A stretch of DNA of 20,322 nt. Origin: a bacterium UBP10_UBA1149. Its GTDB lineage: Bacteria > Desulfobacterota > Binatia > UBA1149. The stretch is from positions 11,842-32,163 of the forward strand of contig DBZX01000008.1 of NCBI GenBank assembly GCA_002311335.1, written 5' to 3'. Of this stretch, positions 7,549 to 14,261 are shown in pieces (within the stretch, counting starts at the first letter, position 1; every line of letters starts with the position of its first letter). A model generated the notes under the pieces. That model worked only from the letters and a program-made list of their open reading frames with translations, was not told where the DNA came from and did not search any database. The position numbers and the translations under genes are program-made.

Positions 7549-8190
7549 TCAGTTCCCCGAACCTACGGCCATTCCGCGAGCTACCGCGGGGCGAGCAGCC
7601 AACCTGTCCATCCACGCCCTGAGCGCCGCCAGCTCTTCGGCCTTGCCCTCGGACATCGAGGTGAACGGCTCCCACGCCGCCTCGATCCATGGATAGGTGG
7701 CCATATCGGCAATGGAGTAATCACCCGCGAGGTAGTCAGAATCGGCCAGCGCGTTGTTGAGCACGCCAACAATGCGCATCGACTCGCCCACGAAACGCTC
7801 TATTGCGTAGGGGATCTTGTCCTCGGCGGTGTTAACAAAATGGCCGGCCTGGCCGATCATGGGGCCCACGTGGCTCATCTGGTACATCAGCCACTGCACG
7901 ACCCGCGCGCGCTCGGACGGTCGCTCAAGGCCAGGCAGAAACCGCCCGGTCTTTTCGGCGAGGTGCAACAGTATGGCCCCCGACTCGAACAGTGGCAGCG
8001 GTGTGCCCCCCGTGTCGTGGTCAACGATGGCCGGAATCTTACCGTTGGGACACACGGCCAGGAACTCGGCGCCCGCCTGCTCGTTGGCCTCCAGGTCGAC
8101 GGGCAGCACGTGGTAGTCGAGCCCGGTCTCCTCGAGCATTATCGAAACCTTGCGTCCGTTGGGCGTGGTCCAGGTGTAAAGGTCTATCAT
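7549..8190 (-). CDS. Glutathione S-transferase, Ure2p/YfcG-like (nu-class type)
   Basis: A 213-residue cytosolic glutathione S-transferase with an N-terminal thioredoxin-like domain and a helical C-terminal domain. The start is ATG 8190, chosen for a GGGAGG ribosome site eight bases upstream; an open frame to 8253 adds 21 unlikely residues. YTWTTPNGRKVSIMLEE at residues 5-21 is the signature of the Ure2p/YfcG branch, in which a Thr-Pro-Asn segment replaces a catalytic Ser or Cys. PNGKIPAIVD holds the cis-Pro, and ESGAIL the glutathione gamma-glutamyl contact. Members of this branch often show disulfide-bond reductase or peroxidase activity. It is the first gene of the minus-strand operon, divergent from an SDR gene across a 131-base promoter region. 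Confidence 0.92.
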   Translation of the reverse strand: MIDLYTWTTPNGRKVSIMLEETGLDYHVLPVDLEANEQAGAEFLAVCPNGKIPAIVDHDTGGTPLPLFESGAILLHLAEKTGRFLPGLERPSERARVVQWLMYQMSHVGPMIGQAGHFVNTAEDKIPYAIERFVGESMRIVGVLNNALADSDYLAGDYSIADMATYPWIEAAWEPFTSMSEGKAEELAALRAWMDRLAARPAVARGMAVGSGN

Positions 8191-8237
8191 GGCGGCGTCC
8201 TCCCGGGGGTGTCCCTCGCTTGCAAGCCAAGCCCACT

Positions 8238-8302
8238 GGGCGAGCTGAGACAACAGTATCCGCGGCTGAAACGAGCGACGACTGCCTTGCTTTGGCTCGC
8301 CC
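8238..8302. promoter_or_regulatory. Divergent promoter region with 8-bp inverted repeat
   Basis: The 131-base space between the divergent GST and SDR genes contains a perfect inverted repeat, GGGCGAGC at 8238-8245 and GCTCGCCC at 8295-8302, separated by 49 bases. It could be a pair of half-sites for a regulator controlling both directions. In such GC-rich DNA an 8-base match may be chance. No clear -35/-10 pair was seen. Confidence 0.25.
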
Positions 8303-8321
8303 GCGCGACAATGTTCGTCCC

Positions 8322-9236
8322 ATGAGCAGATTATGTGAAGACAGGGTAGTAATCGTAACCGGCGCCGGCCGCGGCATCGGCCGCGAGTACGCGCTCATGC
8401 TGTCCGAGCACGGAGCCAAGGTGGTCGTCAACGACTTCGGCGGCGCGCGCGACGGCAGCGGCGCCGACACGGGACCGGCCGACGAAGTGGTGGCCGAGAT
8501 CAAGGCCGCGGGCGGCGAGGCGGTGGCCAACGCGGCCGACGTGAGCAACTTTGACGAGGCCGAGACGATGATACAGCAGGCGGTGGACACCTTCGGCCAC
8601 CTGGACGTGCTCGTCAACAACGCCGGCATACTGCGCGACCGCATGCTCGTGAACATGGACGAGGCCGAGTGGGACGCGGTCATCAAGGTGCACCTCAAGG
8701 GCACCTTCGCCCCCGCCCGCCACGCGGCGGGCTACTGGCGCGCGCGCAGCAAGGCTGGCGAAACCAACAACGCCCGCATCATCAACACCACCTCGGTGTC
8801 GGGCATCTACGGCAACGCCGGTCAGACCAACTACGGCGCGGCCAAGATGGGTATCGCGTCGTTTACGATCATCGCCGCAAGAGAGCTCGCGCGCTACGGC
8901 GTTACCGTGAACGCGATCGCACCCGCGGCGCTGACCCGCCTGACCGAAGACCTCGGCATGGGCGGCGAAACAGAAGAGAGCAAGGACGCCATGTCGCCGC
9001 GCTGGATAGCCCCCATCGTCACCTGGCTGGCGAGCGAAGAGTCCAACGACATCAACGGACGGGTGTTCGAAGCTTCGGGCGGCGTGTTTGCCGTGGCCGA
9101 GGGCTGGCACCGTGGGCCCGAAGCCAAGCCGGTGGACGACCCGACGCAGATCGGAGAGATCGCCCGCGAGCTGGTGGGCCAGGCGCGGCTCAACGCGGGC
9201 ATGGACGGCAAGGACCAGGACGGCGGCCTGGGCTGA
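8322..9236 (+). CDS. Short-chain dehydrogenase, MFE-2/HSD17B4-like 3-hydroxyacyl-CoA dehydrogenase type
   Basis: A 304-residue classical SDR resembling the dehydrogenase domain of peroxisomal multifunctional enzyme type 2 (HSD17B4), which oxidises (3R)-hydroxyacyl-CoA. Evidence is the Rossmann glycine motif TGAGRGIG at 13-20, NDFGGARDGSG at 37-47 (the extended loop typical of this subgroup), NNAG at 99-102, and the catalytic Ser158, Tyr171 and Lys175 (YGAAK). The C-terminal tail after the SDR fold (FAVAEGWHRGPEAKP) is also typical. No hydratase or SCP2 domain follows, so this is the stand-alone form. The start is ATG 8322; the ribosome site is weak. It is divergent from the GST operon and convergent with the cupin gene 36 bases downstream. 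It could serve side-chain beta-oxidation of a steroid-like or branched acid; this is inferred from context only. Confidence 0.92.
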   Translation: MSRLCEDRVVIVTGAGRGIGREYALMLSEHGAKVVVNDFGGARDGSGADTGPADEVVAEIKAAGGEAVANAADVSNFDEAETMIQQAVDTFGHLDVLVNNAGILRDRMLVNMDEAEWDAVIKVHLKGTFAPARHAAGYWRARSKAGETNNARIINTTSVSGIYGNAGQTNYGAAKMGIASFTIIAARELARYGVTVNAIAPAALTRLTEDLGMGGETEESKDAMSPRWIAPIVTWLASEESNDINGRVFEASGGVFAVAEGWHRGPEAKPVDDPTQIGEIARELVGQARLNAGMDGKDQDGGLG

Positions 9237-9260
9237 GGCGCGACTGCCCCGGCAACGCAC

Positions 9261-9279
9261 GCCCTGCCAGGCTCAGGGC
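9261..9279. terminator. Possible bidirectional terminator hairpin
   Basis: Between the convergent SDR and cupin genes, GCCCTG (9261-9266) and CAGGGC (9274-9279) form a 6-bp stem with a 7-base loop. A wider pair, ACTGCCC and GGGCAGT, surrounds it. There is no T-tract on either side, and the hairpin includes the stop codon of the cupin gene, so an intrinsic terminator role is only possible. Confidence 0.35.
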
Positions 9280-9758
9280 AGTATCGCGTCGGGCCAGTCC
9301 AGGCCCTGCTCGGCCAGTCCCGCGCGGTAGAGCTCTTCTAAACCCGCACCGTCCTGGGTCATGAACAACTCGCCGTTCTCGTCGTAGAGATCGAGGCCCT
9401 TTTCCACCGTGAACAGAACCGTCGTCAGGCCCTCGTTCTCCTCGGGCACGTAGAGGGTGTGTATGGAGTCGGCTGGCTCGTACACGTAGTCGCCCGCGCG
9501 CGCTTTCCAATCGTACTCGAGGTAGCACCAGCAGCCCTCCATTGTCCACGCGTGCACCTCGCCCAGGTGCAGATGGCGCGGCGCCATGAAGCCGGGCGCG
9601 AAACGGTTCATGAAGGTGTAGACCTCGTCTTCGCGGCCTCGCCGCAGCAGCTTCATCTCGACGCCGCTGTTCTCGAAGCCCATCCACACCCAGGGCACGT
9701 CGGCCCCGTGCACCACGCTCGTGACTACTTCGCTGGTCTGCTCAAGCTGTGTCGCCAT
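9273..9758 (-). CDS. Cupin protein, 2,4'-dihydroxyacetophenone dioxygenase-like
   Basis: A 161-residue single-domain cupin resembling the 2,4'-dihydroxyacetophenone dioxygenase family. Cupin motif 1 is APRHLHLGEVHAWTMEG, with likely metal ligands His62 and His64 plus Glu67 or His69. Motif 2 is AGDYVYEPADSIHTL, with His100. These would hold Fe or another divalent metal for an oxygen-dependent C-C cleavage or a related reaction; the actual reaction is not known. The start is ATG 9758 with a GGAGGGG ribosome site. It overlaps the end of the upstream NTF2-like gene by 17 bases, so the two are co-transcribed and probably co-translated. Confidence 0.85.
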   Translation of the reverse strand: MATQLEQTSEVVTSVVHGADVPWVWMGFENSGVEMKLLRRGREDEVYTFMNRFAPGFMAPRHLHLGEVHAWTMEGCWCYLEYDWKARAGDYVYEPADSIHTLYVPEENEGLTTVLFTVEKGLDLYDENGELFMTQDGAGLEELYRAGLAEQGLDWPDAILP

Positions 9759-10224
9759 GTCCTTGCCCCTCCGTGCTGCCTTCCTGCATCGCCTTGAGTA
9801 TCTCGCCCATCTTTGCGTGCACCATGTTGACCGCCTGCAGCGGCCGAATCATGACCTTGAACTCGACGATCTTTCCCTCGTCGTTGCACTGGATCATATC
9901 GACGCCGTTGACGTACTTGCCCCCCATCTCGGTTTCAAACTCCAGCATCGCCTGCTTGCCCGAGAGAACTTTTTTCAGGTAAACAAAACTGCCGCTCTTC
10001 TTCGAACCGTTACCGGCGCCAGCGCCGGTGGGTTTTTCGCCGCTGAAAACCGAGCCCGCCGCGCCGAGATAAAGCTTGGTGATGGCCTTGCCCTCCTGCG
10101 CGGAAAATACCACCGGCGAATAGAAGACCACGTCGTCGGCCAGCAGCTCATCGAGGAAAGCACCCGCGTCATCAACCTCGCCGTGTACGAGTCGCAACCA
10201 TTTTTCTACTACAGCTTCGATCAT
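9742..10224 (-). CDS. NTF2/SnoaL-like (ketosteroid isomerase-fold) protein
   Basis: A 160-residue protein of the NTF2-like / SnoaL fold. Family features are an N-terminal helix (VVEKWLRLVHGEVDDAGAFLDELLADDVVFYSPV), a central strand with FVYLKKVLSGKQAMLEFETEMGGKYVNGVDMIQCNDEGKIVEFKVMIRPLQAVN read piecewise, and a final helix. The GVDMIQ.NDEGKIVEF.VMIRP block is very typical of SnoaL-like proteins. The start is ATG 10224 with a GGAGG ribosome site. A Gly/Ala/Lys-rich insert (GAGAGNGSKKSG, about residues 67-78) interrupts the fold and is unusual. It is co-transcribed with the cupin. It is distinct from the NTF2-like protein at 1316-1852. The ligand is unknown. Confidence 0.82.
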   Translation of the reverse strand: MIEAVVEKWLRLVHGEVDDAGAFLDELLADDVVFYSPVVFSAQEGKAITKLYLGAAGSVFSGEKPTGAGAGNGSKKSGSFVYLKKVLSGKQAMLEFETEMGGKYVNGVDMIQCNDEGKIVEFKVMIRPLQAVNMVHAKMGEILKAMQEGSTEGQGHGDTA

Positions 10225-10482
10225 CGAATCCTCCGGGCGCCCTCAGCGGGCCCAGCCCCGCAGCGTTCTTAGCACGCCCGCTCTCTTGACGCAGCCGCCC
10301 GGCTCACCCCCGACCGGGGGGGGGTAACCCCTGCGCTGTCCTTTCCCCCACCCTTCGCGCCGCCGTCGCGCCCGGCCGCCTGCCCCGGCCTCCTGTCCTT
10401 ACTGCCTGCGCAGCTTGTTACCGCTCAGACTGGACAAGGGTATGCACGGGGCCTAACAATCGCGAGGGACAGGAGCTATATA

Positions 10483-12783
10483 ATGCGCAGAACAATCATC
10501 ACCGCAATAACCGTCTTACTGGTTGCTGGCTCAGCCTGGGCCGACCCCTTCGGGGCCGTCACCATCACCGAACCAGTTGACGCCGACGGCGCCATACACC
10601 AGTCGGAGACCCCGCTGCGCTACATCAGCCGCATCGCGCCCGACAGCTACGTGGAGAACGAGTACTTCATGGAAGGCGCGGCCACGGTCTACACCTACAA
10701 CGACCCGCCGGTGAGAGGCGAGATCATCGTGCAGGACGCCGACGTTCCCTACAAGACGCGCTTCACCGTTCGCAAGCCCGCCGACCCGGCCGACTTCAAC
10801 GGCACGGTGATAATAGAATGGCTGAACTCGACCGCGGGTTTCGACGTCGCACCGGTGTGGGATGCCTCGGCTGAGTTTTTTACGCGGGCAGGTTGGATCT
10901 ACGTGGGCGTTACCAACGCCACCAACATCATCAACTTTCTCGTCAACAAGTGCCCGCTGCTGGGTATAAGCATCTTTCCCGAAACCTGCGGCACGCGTTA
11001 TGCTTCGCTCTTCATGAGCGAGAACGGGCAAGCGTTCGAGATGGTCAGCCAGCTTGCCAACCTTCTCAGGAGCGGTGAGGCCGACAACCCGCTCAACCCC
11101 GACTACCCGGTGCAGCGAGTATTCCACGCCGGACAATCGCAGCAGGGCGGCTCGATGGTGACCTACGCCAGCGCCTTCCACGAACCCACCATCAACGACG
11201 GGTACTTCGTGCAGGCGGCCGGCACCGCGCGGCGAATCAACTACGGCCCGATCTGTGGTGCGGCCGGCTCACCGGCCTACCCCGACTGCACGCCATCGCT
11301 GACGGGTGACGACCGCCTGGTTGCAACCGATCTCGACGTGCCGGTCTACCGCGCGCTGACCGAGACCGACGTCAGCTTCATGCTCACCAACGCCTCGCGC
11401 ACCTGCGACGGCGGCAGCAACGACGGCGACCCCTGCAGCAACGACGGCGAATGCCCGGGCGGAACCTGCCCCGAGGCCTTTACCCTGGCCAGGCAGACCG
11501 ACTCGGGCGATTTCCGTTACTACGAATTGGCCGGCACCTCGCACGTAACCGTGCACAAAAACATCGAGGTCATTCCCGAAGACATACCCGGCGGGCCACT
11601 GCAGCTGGACGAAACCTGTGCGAGCCTGCTCAACACCCTGGCCGACGGTCCGGTGCGGGGCTCGTACATCTACAACGCCATGTGGCAGAACATGGAAGAC
11701 CAGGTGCGACTGGGCAGTGTACCGCCCAGCGGTTCGCTCATCGACGAAGCGGGGGGAGTACTGACCCGCGACGCCTACGACAACGCCACCGGAGGCATAA
11801 GAATGCCGCAGATGGACCACCCGATACACTCGTACTTTTCGCCGCACAACACTCTCAACCCGGCGGTCGACCCCTTGTTCTCCCAGCTGGGGAGCCTGTT
11901 CTGCGTGCTGGCCGGAAGCTACGTGGATATATACGCGCCCATTCTCCGGTATCTTTACGCGAGCAAGGCCGACTTCGCGGCGGCCCTCGAAGCGGCTGGC
12001 GCGCAACTGGCGACCGACGGCTTCCTGCTCGCCGAGGACGCAGCACTGTTGCCCGTGCCTCAGGACAAAGACGGGCAGCGCTGCATCAACGCGCACGCCA
12101 AGGCAGCGGGGATTGCCACCAAGGCGCGAGGCAAGCTCATCGGCAAGTGCATAAAGGACACCTCCAAGGGCAAGGCGGCCGACGCCGACGCCTGCATAGC
12201 AGCCGACGCTGCGGGCTTTGCCCTGAAGGCCGACGCCAAGGCCGACAAACTGGTGACCAAGTCCTGCGCCACGGGTGCCCGCTTTGCCGATCCAGGCGCG
12301 GCCGCGGTGTCGAGCGCTGCGGGGACGGGAACAGACCAGCTGCTGCGCGCTGTTTTCGGCACCGACGGCGGTGGCGGCATCGACGACGCGATTGTGCGCG
12401 CCTCTGACGACAAGGACGCGGCCAAGTGCCAGGCGGCCGTTTACAAGGGCTACGACAAGATGCTCGGCGCGCGGGTGAAGACTTTTGCCAAGTGCGCCAA
12501 GACCGGCCTCTCGGCGGGCGACAAGGATACCGCCGAGCTGTTGAACTCTATCGGCAGCGCCTTGCAGTTGAGCGAGTGCCTGTTCGCCGACCCCAGGAAC
12601 AAGGTGGCCCTGGCGCGGACCAAGCTCTTGTCGGCGCTGCAGAAAAAATGCCTCGGGGTAGATCGCACGGCGGCCTTCCCGGGCGACTGCGACGGCAGCA
12701 CGGCCATTTCTATCTTCGGTGGATGCCTGGCTGACACGGTCGAGCTCGAGGCCGAAGTCGTATTCGCTTGGGCGAACGAGTAA
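10483..12783 (+). CDS. Secreted alpha/beta hydrolase-domain protein with cysteine-rich helical C-terminal domain
   Basis: A 766-residue exported protein. Residues 1-20 form a Sec signal peptide (MRRTIITAITVLLVAGSAWA). The ATG follows a CAGGAG ribosome site (10468-10473). Residues 60-500 resemble the alpha/beta hydrolase domain of large secreted hydrolases. The nucleophile elbow GQSQQGG is at 217-223 with Ser219, a candidate acid lies in TETD at 293-296, and a candidate catalytic His354 lies in GTSHVT. A cysteine-rich insert at 307-329 (Cys 308, 318, 324, 329; DGDPCSNDGECPGGTC) interrupts the hydrolase between acid and His. From Cys534 to the end comes a Lys/Ala-rich helical region with widely spaced cysteines (CIKDTSKGK, KCQAAVYKGYDK, KTFAKCAK), which looks like repeated two-helix Cys modules. 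Substrate and function of the tail are unknown; the tail may attach the enzyme to the cell surface or stabilise it outside the cell. Confidence 0.85.
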   Translation: MRRTIITAITVLLVAGSAWADPFGAVTITEPVDADGAIHQSETPLRYISRIAPDSYVENEYFMEGAATVYTYNDPPVRGEIIVQDADVPYKTRFTVRKPADPADFNGTVIIEWLNSTAGFDVAPVWDASAEFFTRAGWIYVGVTNATNIINFLVNKCPLLGISIFPETCGTRYASLFMSENGQAFEMVSQLANLLRSGEADNPLNPDYPVQRVFHAGQSQQGGSMVTYASAFHEPTINDGYFVQAAGTARRINYGPICGAAGSPAYPDCTPSLTGDDRLVATDLDVPVYRALTETDVSFMLTNASRTCDGGSNDGDPCSNDGECPGGTCPEAFTLARQTDSGDFRYYELAGTSHVTVHKNIEVIPEDIPGGPLQLDETCASLLNTLADGPVRGSYIYNAMWQNMEDQVRLGSVPPSGSLIDEAGGVLTRDAYDNATGGIRMPQMDHPIHSYFSPHNTLNPAVDPLFSQLGSLFCVLAGSYVDIYAPILRYLYASKADFAAALEAAGAQLATDGFLLAEDAALLPVPQDKDGQRCINAHAKAAGIATKARGKLIGKCIKDTSKGKAADADACIAADAAGFALKADAKADKLVTKSCATGARFADPGAAAVSSAAGTGTDQLLRAVFGTDGGGGIDDAIVRASDDKDAAKCQAAVYKGYDKMLGARVKTFAKCAKTGLSAGDKDTAELLNSIGSALQLSECLFADPRNKVALARTKLLSALQKKCLGVDRTAAFPGDCDGSTAISIFGGCLADTVELEAEVVFAWANE

Positions 12784-12795
12784 GCCGGCGCTGAA

Positions 12796-12842
12796 TTGTG
12801 CTGATGTCGCTGGTCAGCCACCCAGCAGTGACATCAGCACAA
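12796..12842. terminator. Strong hairpin at convergent gene ends
   Basis: TTGTGCTGATGTC (12796-12808) is perfectly complementary to GACATCAGCACAA (12830-12842). An inner GCTGG/CCAGC pairing extends the stem past a three-base bulge. The hairpin lies between the hydrolase stop and the convergent Yip1-like gene, whose last ten codons form its right arm. There is no T-tract on either strand, so it may block or stabilise RNA ends without being a classical intrinsic terminator. Confidence 0.55.
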
Positions 12843-13323
12843 CGAGAATAACCGCCTGCACGATCCAGCCCACCATGCACACGCCCACCGCTCGCCAGGT
12901 GCTGGTGTAATCCAGTGCTTGCCTCACCGCGATGATCATCGCTACCAGCATCCACACTCCAGCTACGATGAAGACCACCTCGCGCAGTGCCGGGATAACA
13001 CCCAGCACGCGGATGATACCCGGCGCCGCCGCGAAACCCGTGGTGCGCAACAGCTCACCGTGATCGGCCGAAGTCTGAGGCTCGGGCAGCAGCCGGGTTC
13101 CGATAAAATACGCCATGTAGGCCCAGATGTACCAGGAAGCCAGTGCACCCAGCGTGGCAAACACCAAGCCCTGTCCACCGCCGGCGCCTATGCCCGCGGC
13201 CAGCGCCGCCGCCACGACCACGCCGGTCGCCTGGCCGGTGGCCTCCTGGTCAGCCTCGACCTCTTCGTAGAGATTAACGTCCAGCTTCGCGGCGCGAATG
13301 ATGCGGTCCTGGATACTTGCCAT
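12814..13323 (-). CDS. Yip1-like integral membrane protein
   Basis: A 169-residue membrane protein resembling the bacterial Yip1 domain group. The N-terminal MASIQDRIIRAAKLDVNLYEEVEADQEATGQA segment is the usual soluble lead-in of these proteins. About four or five hydrophobic helices follow (residues near 34-55, 57-75, 92-112, 112-134 and 142-167). The segment ALASWYIWAYMAYFIGTRLLP matches the central part of the family. The start is ATG 13323 with a GGAGGGG-type ribosome site. The role is unknown. It lies 199 bases downstream of the SCO gene, so it may have its own promoter. Its 3' end is embedded in a long hairpin shared with the convergent gene. Confidence 0.8.
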   Translation of the reverse strand: MASIQDRIIRAAKLDVNLYEEVEADQEATGQATGVVVAAALAAGIGAGGGQGLVFATLGALASWYIWAYMAYFIGTRLLPEPQTSADHGELLRTTGFAAAPGIIRVLGVIPALREVVFIVAGVWMLVAMIIAVRQALDYTSTWRAVGVCMVGWIVQAVILVVLMSLLGG

Positions 13324-13522
13324 GTCGGGTGTCCCCCCTCCCGCCAGTCAACACCGGCGGAGAGTTCAGTATCGCTGGCGGGACGTCGCTATCCAAATGC
13401 GGCAGCCGACTTTCGCCGCCGGCCCTGCACTTGACCGCGGCTTGCGGGCATAGCCGTGATTACCATGACCCTGGAGAAGACGGTCCGATACACCCCTCGC
13501 TGAGCGAGTTCTGACGGCCGGG

Positions 13523-14221
13523 CTAACCCTTGTCGGGTGGGTTTATGCCCTGGGCGCCTGACGGCGAGCGCCGGCGGGTGGTACGCAGGATGGCGCGCAC
13601 CACCGAGTCGCTGGCACTGAGGGCCGGTAGCGCGGCCCAGTAGTCGGTGCTGTCGTTGCCGTAGGTCAGCAGCCCTGAATGCTGGGTCTTGTCAGCGTCT
13701 ATCACCGGGTCGGGATCATATATGCCCAGGCTGTGACGCAAGTAGTCGATCTCGTCGTAGTCACCGGTGAGAAAGTACCACCCCTTGCGCGGGCCACCGG
13801 TAGCCTTGTCGTAGGCGCGCATCTTTTCGACGGTATCGACATCCTCGCCGTCGATCGAAATCGACAGCATCAGCATATCGTCGCCGAGCCTGTCACCGAG
13901 TTGCCTGTGAACCTTCACGAGGTTCCGGATTGTTCCGGGTCAAATACCGGTGCAGGCAATGTACATGAAGTTGATGATGACCGCGCGGTCCTTGACCAGG
14001 TCAGTGTAGAAGCGGTGCGAATCACCGTCCTGATCGTGCAGCACTATATCGGGAAAGCGATCCGAGTGGCGATTGCGCGGCGGGTGCGCCAGGAATTCAG
14101 CCCTGTCCTGCTCCCGCTCGCAACCGGGGATAACGACCGCCATGCCCACAGCAGCGGCCAGCAGTCCCAGCAGGCGGCGGCGACCGCTATCGGCAACGTC
14201 GTGGGGAGTGGGCAACTTCAA
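13523..14221 (-). CDS. SCO1/SenC-family protein with in-frame TGA (predicted selenocysteine, C-x3-U)
   Basis: A SCO1/SenC thioredoxin-fold protein, a family that delivers copper to or reduces copper centres outside the cytoplasm. Read through an in-frame TGA at 13940-13942 it is 232 residues; read as a stop it would be 93 residues with an orphan 131-codon remainder in the same frame. The TGA falls at residue 94 in the metal site FMYIAC90-T-G-I-U94-P, exactly where the second Cys of the family's CxxxC motif belongs. The third copper ligand His181 (QHSG) and the SISIDGEDVDT strand are intact beyond it. A SECIS-like hairpin follows the TGA. The start is TTG 14221 with a GGGAGGG ribosome site. 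RRRLLGLLAAAVGMAVVIPGC at 14-34 is a signal/lipoprotein-like leader. It is 40 bases downstream of a multicopper oxidase gene. The alternative is a point nonsense mutation of TGC or TGT. Confidence 0.85.
13904..13928 (-). promoter_or_regulatory. Candidate bacterial SECIS element
   Basis: On the minus strand, downstream of the in-frame TGA of the SCO gene, GAACCU and AGGUUC form a perfect 6-bp stem closing the 5-base loop CGUGA. A further CC/GG pair lies below an asymmetric bulge. The loop begins 20 nt after the UGA and has G as its second base followed by U. This agrees with the known bacterial SECIS rules: stem of at least 4 bp, loop 16-37 nt from UGA, and G in the first two loop positions. 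A competing small hairpin (CCGGA-ACAA-UCCGG) starts directly after the UGA. Confidence 0.75.
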
Positions 14222-14261
14222 TTTAATGTCCCTCCCGCACCTGCTTCAGATTCGGCGATCA

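Noticed and set aside
10225..10482. The 258-base space before the hydrolase, with a nine-G run at 10316-10324
   Set aside because: No gene, convincing hairpin or clear promoter pair was seen; the G-run is probably simple GC-rich sequence. A promoter for the hydrolase must lie here but cannot be placed.
13523..14221. SCO gene read as a pseudogene or as two separate genes
   Set aside because: No frameshift, the stop lies exactly at the second Cys of CxxxC, the rest of the frame is intact and a SECIS-like hairpin follows; the downstream piece alone lacks a sensible start. A sequencing error remains possible but is less likely.
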